Source: CAVRUD01 sp963724285
GTDB lineage: Bacteria; Chloroflexota; Chloroflexia; Thermomicrobiales; UBA6265
Reading direction: 5' to 3'
DNA length: 64,000 bases
NCBI GenBank assembly: GCA_963724285.1
Contig: CAVRUD010000020.1
Coordinates: forward strand, 62,001-126,000
The notes under the pieces were generated by a model. It was not told the origin of the DNA, did no database searches, and saw only the letters and a list, made by a program, of their open reading frames with translations. The position numbers and the translations under genes are program-made. Shown in pieces: positions 7,685 through 16,605 of this stretch (position 1 is its first letter; every line of letters starts with the position of its first letter).

Positions 7685-10678
7685 ATGGCCGCGGGTGCCG
7701 CCGACCTGCCGATCGTCTCACCGAGGCTGATCGGGCGCGAGGCGGCGCTCGCGACGCTCGGTCGGGCGCTTACCACGGTGGCGGCCGGACAGGGCCAAAC
7801 TGTGCTGCTGGCGGGCGAGGCCGGAATCGGGAAGTCCCGCCTGACGGCCTCGATCAAGGCCCGAGCCGATGCTGCTGGGTTCCGCACCTTCGAGGGGCAG
7901 TGCTTCGAGCCCGATTACGCGCTCCCATACGCCCCGATCGCCGACCTGCTCCGAACCCACCTCGGCGGTCTCTCGGGCCCGGATGCGGCAGCTCAGCTCG
8001 CCGCGGTTGGCCCCGATCTGGCGGCGATCGTGCCGGAGTTCGCCGCCGCGGCCGAGGCTGCGGGCGAGCCGGATCGTAACCGGCTATTGCACGGCCTGCT
8101 GCGCTATCTCGATCACCTGACCGCCGAACGGCCGGCGCTGGTCGTGGTCGAGGACCTGCACTGGAGCGATGCGGCCAGCCTTGACCTCCTCCACGGCCTC
8201 GCCGGCCGGATCGCGGCGCGGCCGATCCTGCTCCTCCTGACGTACCGCAGCGATGAGATTCCGGACCACCTCGGCCACGTGCTGGCGGCCTTCGATCGGC
8301 GCCGGCTGGCGACGGAACTCCGCCTGCAACCGCTGAGCGAGGCCGATGTCGCCGTCATGCTGCGGGCGATCTTCGGGCTCGGCCGGCCGGTGCGGGGCGA
8401 TTTCGTCCGTGCCATCTACGCCCTGACCGAAGGAAACCCCTTCTTCGTCGAGGAGATCGTGCGGGCCCTGGTCGAGCGGGGCGACATCGTCCGGGCGGAA
8501 GGCGGCTGGGAGCGGCGGCCGCTGGACGAGCTCCGCATCCCGCGCAGTGTCCGCGACGCGGTCCAGCAACGCTCGGCCCACCTCTCCCAACGTGCCCGCC
8601 GGGTCCTGGCGCTGGCGGCGGTCGCCGGCCGCCGCTTCGATTTCGGCCTGCTCCAGGCCCTGACGGGCGAGACCGAGACGGCCCTGATCGACCTGCTCAA
8701 AGAGCTGATCGCGGCCCAGCTCATCGTCGAGGTCGCGCCGGACCGATTGGCCTTTCGGCATGCCCTGACGCGGGAGGCCGTCGCGGCGGAGCTGCTGGCA
8801 CGGGAGCGGCGGGCGCTCCACGCTCAGGCCGGCGAGGCGATCGAGCTGCTCTACGCCGGCACGATCGACGCCCACCTGGAGGACCTGGCCCACCACTTCT
8901 TCGAGGCCGCCGCCTGGGACGAGGTCATCGCGTACGGGACACGGGCGGGCGAGCGGGCTCTGGCCCTGGCGGCCCCGGCCGCGGCGGCCGAACAGTTCGC
9001 CCGGGTCCTGCAGGCGGCCGAGCACGCCGGCAAGCCGCCCCCGCTCGCGGCGATGCGCGGGCGAGGTCTGGCCGCGGCAGTGCTTGGCGATTTTGTCGAG
9101 GCACGCGCCAGGTTGGAGGCAGCCCTGGAGCTGGCGCGGGAGGCGAACGACGATCGTGGAACCTGGCAGGCCCTGCTTGACCTCGGCTCCCTCTGGGCCG
9201 AGCGGGACTACGATCAGACATTCCGCTACCTCGACGAGGCGCTGCCGCTCAGCGAGCGGCTCGGCGATCCGGCGGCGCGGGCGCACACCCTGAACCGGAT
9301 GGGGAACTGGTACTCCAACCACGAGGAGCCGGACCCGGCGATTGCCTGCCACGAGGAAGCCCTGGCCATCTTCGCACGGCTCGATGATCCGGCGGGCATC
9401 GCCTCGACCCACGACCTGCTCGCGATGACCGTCGCGTTGGCGGGGGACGTGACCGCCGCCAAAGCGCACGCGGACGCGGCGGTGCACGGTTTCCGCTTCC
9501 TAGGCGAGCGGCAGCGGCTGGTCGACGCCCTGCTCATGTCCAACGCGCCGGCGATCTACGAGATGGACGTATCGGTTTCCCGGATCACGGTGCCAGGCGC
9601 GCTCGCCACCGTCGAAGAGGCCCACGATCTGGCACGTGACATCGGCTGGCGCTCCGGCGAGGCCTACACCGCGGCGATCTTCGGCGAGGTTCTGGGGGTC
9701 GCTGGCGAGTTCGGGCGTGGATTGGCCCTGCTGGAACAGGGGTTGGCGATCGCCGCAGAGATCGAGCACCATCAGTGGCAGGTGCAGGCCCGCTGGGGAT
9801 TGGGCGTGTTGCTGTTCGACCTCGGGGCCTGGGAACATGCGCGATCCCACCTCGAGGCCGCCCTGGCCATCGCCACCAGGATTCGCTCCCGCCTCTGGCA
9901 GAACCTGGTCGGCAGTGGCCTCGCCAGCACCCTCATCGCCCTCGGCGATCTGGGTGGCGCACAGGTGGTGCTGGATGCCGCCTTCCTCCCCGAGCGGCCG
10001 GTGCGGACCATGTCGCACCGTCGCCTCTGGAGCAGTTGGGTCGAGCTGCAACTCGCGCACCATCCACCCGATGCGTCCGCCGCCCTGGCCGCCCTGGATC
10101 GCCTTTACGCCGCGACGCCGAACCTGCGCGACGCGGGAGATGTCCCGAGACTGGCCGAACTGAACGCCCGAGCCCTGGCGGCCGCCGGAGAGGAAGACCA
10201 GGCCATAGCAATGCTGGATGCGGCCAGGCGCACGGCCGAATCCCTGGGCCTTCGACCGACACTCGCCCGCCTTCAGGCGAATCTGGCGTCCCTCTTCTAT
10301 CGCACCGGCCAGCGTGTCCGGGCCGAAACCGAAGCCAGGGCGGCCCATGCCCTGATCGAGGAGATGGCCGAGGCGATCCCCGCGGGGCCGCTCCGCGAAG
10401 GCTACCTGACGATGGCGATCGCCCAACTCCCGGAACCGCTCCGTGGGCAGCGACGTCGCACGGGTGATGAGCCGCTGACCGCGCGCGAGCGGGAGATCGC
10501 GGGGTTGATCGCCCGCGGCCTGACCAACCGCGAGATCGCGGCGGCGCTCTTCATCGGCGAGCGGACCGTCGAGTCGCACGTCCGCAACGCGCTCCAGAAG
10601 CTCGGTTTTGTGAGCCGGTCGCAGATCGCGGCCTGGGCGTCCGAGCAGGGTTTGCTGCTTCCGACCAACGGTACGTAG
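7685..10678 (+). CDS. large ATP-binding LuxR-family regulator (MalT/AAA-type)
   Basis: 997 residues. An AAA_16 ATPase domain begins at the N-terminus: IGREAALATL, Walker A GEAGIGKSRL and Walker B ALVVVEDLHWSDAASLDLL. A long TPR-like region fills roughly residues 420-900 (repeated motifs such as LDEALPLSERLGDPAARAHT). The C-terminal LuxR HTH is LTAREREIAGLIARGLTNRE followed by RTVESHVRNALQKLG. This is a STAND-type signal transducer that binds DNA on ATP and ligand sensing. Start at 7685 has GGGAGGA upstream; the longer frame to 7556 would read through a repeat. It precedes the ABM-like and FAD oxidoreductase genes and may control them. Confidence 0.93.
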   Translation: MAAGAADLPIVSPRLIGREAALATLGRALTTVAAGQGQTVLLAGEAGIGKSRLTASIKARADAAGFRTFEGQCFEPDYALPYAPIADLLRTHLGGLSGPDAAAQLAAVGPDLAAIVPEFAAAAEAAGEPDRNRLLHGLLRYLDHLTAERPALVVVEDLHWSDAASLDLLHGLAGRIAARPILLLLTYRSDEIPDHLGHVLAAFDRRRLATELRLQPLSEADVAVMLRAIFGLGRPVRGDFVRAIYALTEGNPFFVEEIVRALVERGDIVRAEGGWERRPLDELRIPRSVRDAVQQRSAHLSQRARRVLALAAVAGRRFDFGLLQALTGETETALIDLLKELIAAQLIVEVAPDRLAFRHALTREAVAAELLARERRALHAQAGEAIELLYAGTIDAHLEDLAHHFFEAAAWDEVIAYGTRAGERALALAAPAAAAEQFARVLQAAEHAGKPPPLAAMRGRGLAAAVLGDFVEARARLEAALELAREANDDRGTWQALLDLGSLWAERDYDQTFRYLDEALPLSERLGDPAARAHTLNRMGNWYSNHEEPDPAIACHEEALAIFARLDDPAGIASTHDLLAMTVALAGDVTAAKAHADAAVHGFRFLGERQRLVDALLMSNAPAIYEMDVSVSRITVPGALATVEEAHDLARDIGWRSGEAYTAAIFGEVLGVAGEFGRGLALLEQGLAIAAEIEHHQWQVQARWGLGVLLFDLGAWEHARSHLEAALAIATRIRSRLWQNLVGSGLASTLIALGDLGGAQVVLDAAFLPERPVRTMSHRRLWSSWVELQLAHHPPDASAALAALDRLYAATPNLRDAGDVPRLAELNARALAAAGEEDQAIAMLDAARRTAESLGLRPTLARLQANLASLFYRTGQRVRAETEARAAHALIEEMAEAIPAGPLREGYLTMAIAQLPEPLRGQRRRTGDEPLTAREREIAGLIARGLTNREIAAALFIGERTVESHVRNALQKLGFVSRSQIAAWASEQGLLLPTNGT

Positions 10679-10827
10679 GACCTGATCTCACCAAAACTCC
10701 GTACCAGTCTACCGGCGGTCTCCGGGATATCCCGGATCGTCTCTGTGCCTGCTGCCCGTCAGTATCCGGGTATTGCATCGCCAACCTTGGCTGCGACCGC
10801 TCAGGACACAGGCGCAGGAGGATCACC

Positions 10828-11142
10828 ATGTACGGCACGCTGGTTCGTTTCCAACCCATACCGGGCCAAGAACAAGCGGTCATCGCCCACGCGGAGCGGT
10901 GGATCCGGGAATGTGGAGCCAAGGTCGATGGCTTCATTGGCGAATACGCGCTGACGCCCGACAACCACCCCGGCGAGCAACTGGTTCTCGCGCTCTTCGC
11001 CTCGGAGGAGAGCTATCGCCAGAACGCTCAGGACCCGGAGCAGGACGCCTGGTACCGGGAGCTTCGCACCCTCCTCACGGCCGACCCAGACTGGACCGAC
11101 GGCACGATCGTCTCCCTCAAACCGGAGACGGTGCCGCTGTAG
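10828..11142 (+). CDS. ABM-like small protein
   Basis: 104 residues, start with AGGAGGATCACC just upstream. MYGTLVRFQPIPGQEQAVI, VDGFIGEYAL, EQLVLALFASEESYRQNAQ is an ABM/dimeric alpha-beta barrel pattern. Reaction unknown. Sits between the LuxR regulator and an FAD oxidoreductase on the same strand, 71 bases before the latter, probably one transcription unit. Confidence 0.7.
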   Translation: MYGTLVRFQPIPGQEQAVIAHAERWIRECGAKVDGFIGEYALTPDNHPGEQLVLALFASEESYRQNAQDPEQDAWYRELRTLLTADPDWTDGTIVSLKPETVPL

Positions 11143-11212
11143 GGGCGGACGAGCGAGGAGAAGTTCGGCCTCGCCAGGTTCAATCGGCGACTCGATTAGG
11201 AAGGAGCGTCCC

Positions 11213-12634
11213 ATGGAGCGAGCACAGATGACCAGCACCGGTATGCCCGGGCTGGACGACGCAACCGTCACCGAGTTCATGGGCCGGGTACGGGGCATGG
11301 TCCTGCACGCCGGCGACCCTGGGTACGATGACGCCCGCATGGTCCGGAACGGCCTCATCGACCGCAAGCCGGCGTTGATCGTCCGAGCATCCGGCACGGC
11401 CGATGTCGTCGAGTCGGTCAATTTCGCCCGGGAGAACCATCTCACCCTCTCTGTTCGAGGCGGTGGCCACAACGTCGCGGGCACGGCGGTGAACGACGGG
11501 GGGCTCGTGATCGAGCTCTCGGAGATGCGGGGAGTCCATGTCGATCCGATCAACCGGACGGCGCGGGTGCAGGGTGGCGCTACCTGGGGTGACGTCGACC
11601 GGGAGACGCAAGTCTTTGGCTTGGCCACACCGGGCGGCAAGGTCTCCTCGACCGGGGTCGGCGGCCTCTCGCTGCACGGCGGTTGGGGCTGGCTGCGGCG
11701 CAAGTTCGGCTACTGCGTCGACAATATGCTGTCGGTGGAGATCGTCACGGCCGACGGGCAGGTGCGGACCGCGAGCGCGACGGAGCATCCGGACCTCTTC
11801 TGGGCGGTGCGCGGCGCCGGCAGCAATTTTGGGGTGATTACTTCGTTCGAGTTCCAGCTCCACCCGGTCGGGCCGACGGTCTTCCTGGCGGCGACGGCCT
11901 ACCCGATGGAAGATGCGGAGCGGATCGCGCCGGCCTGGCGCGACTTCGTGGCGAACGCACCGGACGAGATCTCGTCGGTCCTGCTGCTGTGGAGCATTCC
12001 GGCAGTGGAGTTCTTTCCGCCGGAGCTGCATGGTCGCAAGGTCGTGATCCCAGCCGCGGTCTACGCCGGCTTGGCGGAGGAGGGAGAGCGAGCGCTGATG
12101 CCGCTGCGCGAGCTGGGGACGCCGTTGCTCGATCTGAGCCACGCCACGCCGTACGCCGATCTGCAGACGGGGTTCGATTGGGCCTATCCGAAAGGCTGGC
12201 TCTATTACTGGAAGTCGCTCTACCTGAAGGGGCTGGAAGGGGACACCCTGGAGGCCGTCATCCAGGCCGGACGAGCTCGACCGACGGATCAGGCATCGGT
12301 GACCATCTGGGCGCTGGGCGGGGCTCCGAGCCGGGTCCCTGCCCCTGCGACCGCCTTCGGCAAGCGCGATGCGCCCTTCCTGCTGGCCTTCGAGACGACC
12401 TGGACCGATGCGAACGACAGCGACCGGTGTATCGGCTGGACGCGCGATCAGTGGGCAACCATGCAGCGCTTCTCCGACGGCGACATCTACCTCAATTTCG
12501 CTGGCTTCGGCGAGGAAAAGGACGCCCTCGTCCGCGCCAGTTACGGCGCCAACTTCGATCGCCTGACCGCCCTGAAGGCCAAGTACGACCCCGGCAACCT
12601 CTTCCGCATGAATCAGAACATCAAGCCCGCCTAG
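11213..12634 (+). CDS. FAD-binding oxidoreductase, berberine-bridge (BBE/GlcD) type
   Basis: 473 residues, AAGGAGC upstream of the ATG. The FAD_binding_4 domain shows SVRGGGHNVAGTAVNDGGLV with the histidine that is the usual covalent FAD attachment site, then GGATWGDVDRETQVFGLATP and SFEFQLHPVGPT. The C-terminal BBE segment is YLNFAGFGEE ... YGANFDRLTALKAKYDPGNL. Family members oxidise sugars, alkaloids or hydroxy compounds with O2. No second attachment Cys is visible in the usual position. A paralogue lies at 58319-59701. A 48-bp palindrome follows the gene. Confidence 0.9.
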   Translation: MERAQMTSTGMPGLDDATVTEFMGRVRGMVLHAGDPGYDDARMVRNGLIDRKPALIVRASGTADVVESVNFARENHLTLSVRGGGHNVAGTAVNDGGLVIELSEMRGVHVDPINRTARVQGGATWGDVDRETQVFGLATPGGKVSSTGVGGLSLHGGWGWLRRKFGYCVDNMLSVEIVTADGQVRTASATEHPDLFWAVRGAGSNFGVITSFEFQLHPVGPTVFLAATAYPMEDAERIAPAWRDFVANAPDEISSVLLLWSIPAVEFFPPELHGRKVVIPAAVYAGLAEEGERALMPLRELGTPLLDLSHATPYADLQTGFDWAYPKGWLYYWKSLYLKGLEGDTLEAVIQAGRARPTDQASVTIWALGGAPSRVPAPATAFGKRDAPFLLAFETTWTDANDSDRCIGWTRDQWATMQRFSDGDIYLNFAGFGEEKDALVRASYGANFDRLTALKAKYDPGNLFRMNQNIKPA

Positions 12635-12773
12635 CTAGAGAGAGGCGTCAAGCGGGCGAGACGGTGAGACGGCGAGATGGCAAGGACGAGGAAGTCGTCA
12701 CTCGCCGTAGATCTCGGTTCCGCAGGCGCGGCGGCGGCCGGAACATCCGCGCCCGCCAGTCGAGCCAGGGCGC

Positions 12774-12821
12774 GATGCCGGTCTGCGTGGTCTGACCGGT
12801 CAGACCACGCAGACCGGCATC
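12774..12821. terminator. 48-bp perfect palindrome between convergent genes
   Basis: Each half is GATGCCGGTCTGCGTGGTCT plus GACC and the halves are perfect reverse complements with no spacer. It lies between the 3' ends of the FAD oxidoreductase (+) and the PPOX gene (-), so it could act as a bidirectional terminator, although no T-tract follows. A recombination or protein-binding site is an alternative. Confidence 0.6.
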
Positions 12822-12902
12822 CACTCGCGGCGGTGGATGTGGCGGGCAAGGGGTGTCCCATACCTCGGGAAGGACCATGGCGGCCTTCCCGGCGGGCGCA
12901 GA

Positions 12903-13433
12903 TCAGAACCGCCAGCGAGTCTGGCTGAATGGTTCTCCCTTGCCGAAGCCAAAGACGGTCTTCGGCTTGACCTCGAAAACGTAGGCCGGACCGTGGTTGT
13001 CCGCACCCGGTTCCGCGCCGTGGTAGAAGGCCCCGTCGCGCACATGGAAGCGCCATTCCTCCCCGTACTTCGCCAGGTATTGCGCGGCCACCCGCTCGAG
13101 CCTGGCCTGGTCCGTCTGGCGGATCGCTTCGCCCTCCACAACCACATCCAGCCCGGCGAAGGTATTGCAGCCGGTGGTGAGGACGACATTGGCGTTGCTG
13201 GCCAGGTTCTTCGCCTTGCGCTCACGTTCTCCGGTGCTGAAGTAGAGCGCCCCTTCCATCCAAACGGCCTGCAGAGTCGTCACGTGCGGACGGCCATCCG
13301 GGCGGACGGTTGAGACCCAGAAGAGTTCGGCCGTCTCCAGGAGGTCGTCGGCCGCCGACCAAGGCAGCGCGGTCGCGTCCGGGGAGCTGAAGCGCGGGTC
13401 CAATTCGCCTGCCGGCGTCTGCTGTGTCGTCAA
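12903..13433 (-). CDS. pyridoxamine 5'-phosphate oxidase-like flavin/F420 protein
   Basis: About 176 residues with the split-barrel pattern: LFWVSTVRPDGRPHVTTLQA, EGALYFSTGERERKAKNLAS, NVVLTTGCNTFAGLDVVVEG and a C-terminal VFEVKPKTVFGFGKG. Such proteins bind FMN or F420 and reduce small substrates. A TTG start at 13433 is chosen because AGGAGA lies six bases upstream; a TTG at 13460 is possible. Last gene of a minus-strand run that begins with the YCII gene at 16150. Confidence 0.85.
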   Translation of the reverse strand: MTTQQTPAGELDPRFSSPDATALPWSAADDLLETAELFWVSTVRPDGRPHVTTLQAVWMEGALYFSTGERERKAKNLASNANVVLTTGCNTFAGLDVVVEGEAIRQTDQARLERVAAQYLAKYGEEWRFHVRDGAFYHGAEPGADNHGPAYVFEVKPKTVFGFGKGEPFSQTRWRF

Positions 13434-13512
13434 CGTGAATCTCCTCTTGTCTCGATTCAAGACCCGATTTCGGGGATGTGCCCGCCCAGCCGGACTCTGG
13501 CCCTTGGCGCAC

Positions 13513-14340
13513 TTACCCGAAATCCCGTAAACACGATGTCTGTCGGTGTGATGCCGCCTGATCCAGCATGTTCGGCCGGGGAATGCCCGGGCGAGAGATC
13601 AGACGGTGGAGGCGGCGTGCTCGCTCCTGCCCCTGGGGCGCGAATACCGCCCACTCTCCTTCGGAGACCACCCGTACCACCCCATCGCGGACCACGACCG
13701 CCGAGGCGTCGTCGATCGCGTAGAGCGGCACATCGAGGACGGAGCCGCTTGTCGCGGTCCGCTCGCGGATTGCGCCCTGATCGGACCAGGTGTTCAGGTG
13801 CGGCCGGACGACGAGGTCGAGGAGCTCCAGCGCCTTGTCGCTCACGGCATCAGTCGGTGCGATCGCCCTGCTCTCGGCATGCTCGGCGGCGCTCGTTGGC
13901 CGCTCATCCTCCTGGCCGAGGTGCAGGCCCCGGGTGACGATCATGCTGCCGGCGCCCGCCCCGAGGTAGACCGTCCTCGGCTTGTCCCAGAGCAGCCCGG
14001 TCAGGCGCTCGGCCATGCCCGTTGCGTGCATCCAGTAGGAGAGATACCCGGCGTTGCCGCCGCCCACGATCACGCAGTCGGCTTCCACGAACGCCGGCAG
14101 CCAGTGCGACTCGGGAGCCGTCGTCAGGGTGGTCAGCTCCAGCACGCCGAACTCCCGCCAGCCCAGCGACTCGAAGGCGCGCAGCGTCCGCCATGCCCCT
14201 CCTGGACCACCGGGAAAGCCGTAACTTGCCGTCGGAATACAGATCGCGGTGCTCTCCTCGATCGGCTTGCCGAGCAGATCGGTGAGGGCCACGCGGATGC
14301 TGCCGTTCGTGACTCCGGCAGAGGTGAGCAGGAATCTCAT
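13513..14340 (-). CDS. peptidase E-like (S51) protein lacking the catalytic serine
   Basis: 275 residues, GAGGAGG before the ATG. MRFLLTSAGVTNGSIRVAL, CIPTASYGFPGG, ADCVIVGGGNAGYLSYWM and TVYLGAGAGSMIVTRGLHLG follow the dipeptidase E/cyanophycinase fold. In active members the nucleophile elbow reads GxSAG; here it is GAGAG, so the serine is replaced by glycine (codon GGC where AGC would give Ser). The protein is either a pseudoenzyme or carries a single-base change. Its ATG overlaps the stop of the 45-residue ORF upstream (ATGA), implying translational coupling. Confidence 0.8.
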   Translation of the reverse strand: MRFLLTSAGVTNGSIRVALTDLLGKPIEESTAICIPTASYGFPGGPGGAWRTLRAFESLGWREFGVLELTTLTTAPESHWLPAFVEADCVIVGGGNAGYLSYWMHATGMAERLTGLLWDKPRTVYLGAGAGSMIVTRGLHLGQEDERPTSAAEHAESRAIAPTDAVSDKALELLDLVVRPHLNTWSDQGAIRERTATSGSVLDVPLYAIDDASAVVVRDGVVRVVSEGEWAVFAPQGQERARRLHRLISRPGIPRPNMLDQAASHRQTSCLRDFG

Positions 14341-14474
14341 CGCAGACGCACCTCCTCCCCGGCAGCCCGATCCCGGCACGGGGTGGCCGAACCGGCCTTG
14401 AAGGCGCCGATGCCCAGGGGGTGCTCGGTGAACTCGTTGGCGGGGATGGGTGCGTCGAGCACAACCTGGGACAT
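14337..14474 (-). CDS. 45-residue ORF coupled to the PepE-like gene
   Basis: MSQVVLDAPIPANEFTEHPL, then GIGAFKAGSATPCRDRAAGE and a short basic end. AAGGAGT precedes the ATG and its stop overlaps the next start as ATGA, so it is probably translated. No family recognised. It could be a small peptide substrate or partner of the PepE-like protein, or the remains of a larger gene. Confidence 0.5.
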   Translation of the reverse strand: MSQVVLDAPIPANEFTEHPLGIGAFKAGSATPCRDRAAGEEVRLR

Positions 14475-14573
14475 CGATGTACTCCTTCGTGGCGGCGCGA
14501 CCGGCGCCGCCTGCAATCGGGTTATCGCGTGAGCTGGTATCACTCGAGCGGCGGGGGGTGTCCCCCCAAGCCC

Positions 14574-14981
14574 TTATGCGCTCTTGCTACCGCCGCCGTT
14601 GAACGGCGCTTCGCCCGGTTTCAGCGGCCGGAAGCGCATCGCCGACCAGACATCATCGAGGGCGATCTGCGCGTTCGGAACCAGGCCGTACGGGCTGGCC
14701 AGCTTCCAAAGCGAATCCCGGTTGATGTCGGTCTTGTTGCCCTTGGGGTAGGCGATCCAGAGGATCCTGGGAGCGGACAGCGACTCCTTGTAGGTCTCCA
14801 GCCACTCACGGGTGGTAGCGGCATCTTCAACGAAGATGAACCCAACCGCCGCCTCGCCCGGTCCATCGACGGTGCGCACGCCCTCCGGCAGAGGATCGAT
14901 CCGGGCCAGCAGGGTCGCGTCGGAGGACCAGACGGTGGAATTGGGCTTGATCTGCAGCTTTTCGGCGACGGTCTTGCTCAT
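14574..14981 (-). CDS. DUF3052-like protein
   Basis: 135 residues. MSKTVAEKLQIKPNSTVWSS, LPEGVRTVDGPGEAAVGFIF, PRILWIAYPKGNKTDINRDS and VALDDVWSAMRFRPLKPGE-like ending (IALDDVWSAMRFRPLKPGEA) resemble a family of small soluble proteins annotated as DUF3052 or hypothetical in Actinobacteria and Chloroflexi. Function unknown. Start chosen at the domain beginning; upstream in-frame residues are non-family. Lies in the six-gene minus-strand run. Confidence 0.6.
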   Translation of the reverse strand: MSKTVAEKLQIKPNSTVWSSDATLLARIDPLPEGVRTVDGPGEAAVGFIFVEDAATTREWLETYKESLSAPRILWIAYPKGNKTDINRDSLWKLASPYGLVPNAQIALDDVWSAMRFRPLKPGEAPFNGGGSKSA

Positions 14982-15055
14982 TTCAGGTGATCCCTTGCTT
15001 CCCGGTGGGACTTGGTGGACCGCGCCCGGCGCGGCCCACCTGTTGATTTCTTGAC

Positions 15056-15628
15056 CTACTGGCTCGCGGACTCGGCTGGCGCGGCCGCCGGGCGGTAGAC
15101 GTTGTAGAGAACTCCGGTGGTGAACGTCTCCGAGCTGACCAGTTCCAGCGGGGCCGTGCTCTTCAGTCCATCCCACAGCTTCTTGCCGTGTCCAACCGCG
15201 ATCGGGTGGATCAGGAGGTGAAGCTCATCGAGCACCCCGTCTTCGATCAGGGAGCGGACCAGCGTGCCGCTGCCCGTGATCCCGATGTTCTTGCCCGGCT
15301 GCGCCTTAAGCGCCGTAAGCTGGCTGGCGACATCGCCGGTCACCAGGGTCGAGTTCTGCCAGTCCAGTGACGTCAGCGTGTTGGAGACGACCAGCTTCGG
15401 GGTGTTGTTCATATAGCCGGCGAGTTCGGGATCGTCGGTCGAGTTCGGCCAGTAGCTGGCGAACTCCTCGTAGGTCACCCGGCCCAGGAGCATGGTGTCC
15501 GAGGTCTGCATCTGGCCGCCGACCGCAGCGCCCATCTCGTCGTTGAAGTAGGGGAAATGCCACTGGTCCGGCGCCTCGTAGACGCCATCGAGCGAGATAA
15601 ACAATCCGGCGACGATCTTGCGCATCAT
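15056..15628 (-). CDS. dihydrofolate reductase-like (RibD C-terminal) protein
   Basis: 190 residues. RKIVAGLFISLDGVYEAPD, DTMLLGRVTYEEFASYWP, KLVVSNTLTSLDWQNSTLV and NIGITGSGTLVRSLIEDGVL give the RibD-C/DHFR fold with its NADPH-binding GSGTL segment. Family members are standalone NADPH reductases of unknown substrate, frequent in Chloroflexi and Actinobacteria. Same strand and close to DUF3052-like and YCII genes. Confidence 0.88.
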   Translation of the reverse strand: MMRKIVAGLFISLDGVYEAPDQWHFPYFNDEMGAAVGGQMQTSDTMLLGRVTYEEFASYWPNSTDDPELAGYMNNTPKLVVSNTLTSLDWQNSTLVTGDVASQLTALKAQPGKNIGITGSGTLVRSLIEDGVLDELHLLIHPIAVGHGKKLWDGLKSTAPLELVSSETFTTGVLYNVYRPAAAPAESASQ

Positions 15629-15739
15629 CGGTTCTCCCGTGGGTGTGCCACATGTGCGTCGCCCGCTTGAGCGACAGCCTGCCTCCAGGTCGAGCGAGCC
15701 GCCCGCCTATCTGGCTAACGAATTGACGCCCCGGCCGTT

Positions 15740-16150
15740 CTATAGACCGTCCCGCGCCGTCACCTTGTAGTCGTTCGGCGGGGCGGAGGATCGACAGGCG
15801 GCCGGGCAGATCTCCTTGAGCGGCCGCACTTCGACGCTGCCGTACCGGGCCGGCGGCATCCGCGTCGCCACCCGGATCGCGTCGTTCAGATCGCGGGCGT
15901 CGATCAGGTAGAACCCGCCCAACTGCTCCGGGGCCGAGGTCGCGGGACCGTCGTGAATCGTGACGGTGCCATTGCGAACCCGGATCGTGGTTGCGGTCTC
16001 GACCGGTTGCAGCGGCGACGCCGCGATGTGGTAGCCGCCCTGGCGCAAGGCTTCCTGGTATTCCAGGTCCTCTTCGACGAACGTCTCAGGCAGGTCAGGC
16101 AGGACGCCGGGACTCCTTTCTTCGTAATAGACCAGACACAGGTACTTCAT
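15740..16150 (-). CDS. YCII/DGPF-related protein
   Basis: 136 residues. MKYLCLVYYEERSPG, GGYHIAASPLQPVETATTIR, TIHDGPATSAPEQLGGFYLI and RYGSVEVRPL match the YCII family; the DGPF signature is degenerate (DGPA). GGAGG lies five bases before the ATG. DGPF proteins typically partner ECF42-type sigma factors, one of which is at 36377-37663. First gene of the minus-strand run ending at 12903. Confidence 0.85.
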   Translation of the reverse strand: MKYLCLVYYEERSPGVLPDLPETFVEEDLEYQEALRQGGYHIAASPLQPVETATTIRVRNGTVTIHDGPATSAPEQLGGFYLIDARDLNDAIRVATRMPPARYGSVEVRPLKEICPAACRSSAPPNDYKVTARDGL

Positions 16151-16323
16151 TGCGGCCTCCGATCCACCGAAACACCGACCCGTCGAACCGTGACCAGTTC
16201 GGGGTTGCTTCAGGTAGTCGTTCCACGGAGACCAAAATCGACAAACATGTCTGAACGTCACCGAGCATGCGCGTGCGGATCGAGACGGCGCGCCAGGCTG
16301 ATCGGCTCCGGCGCTTCGCCTGG

Positions 16324-16443
16324 TCGGGGCGGACCGCCGTGTCCGCCCGGTTGCCGGCCGCTGGGTAACGCTGAAGGAACGGTCCGTTCCGGCCTGAATC
16401 GCCGGGGTTGGTGCGCGGGCGGACACGGCGGTCCGCCCCTACG
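16324..16443. repeat. long hairpin repeat, family C copy 2
   Basis: Arms CGGGGCGGACCGCCGTGTCC and GGACACGGCGGTCCGCCCCT in inverse orientation around about 80 bases. The adjacent CCTACGTCATCG is shared with the end of copy 1. Confidence 0.8.
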
Positions 16444-16605
16444 TCATCGGGTGGGGCATGGTCCGGTCAACCGGTCCATCTCCCGCCGTCGAGCATACGC
16501 GACCCCTGCCGGGACACACAGAGCCAGATACGGCAAACTGGATGGGTCCAATTTGATGCTGTCGCCTCTCCGCCCTCCTTCCCGCGTTCGTTCTCAGGAG
16601 CCGTG

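Noticed and set aside
8084..9487. Long minus-strand open frame opposite the LuxR regulator
   Set aside because: It lies entirely antisense to a well-supported gene; the composition (Arg, Gly, Gln, Asp-rich) is that of a high-GC shadow frame and no domain is visible.
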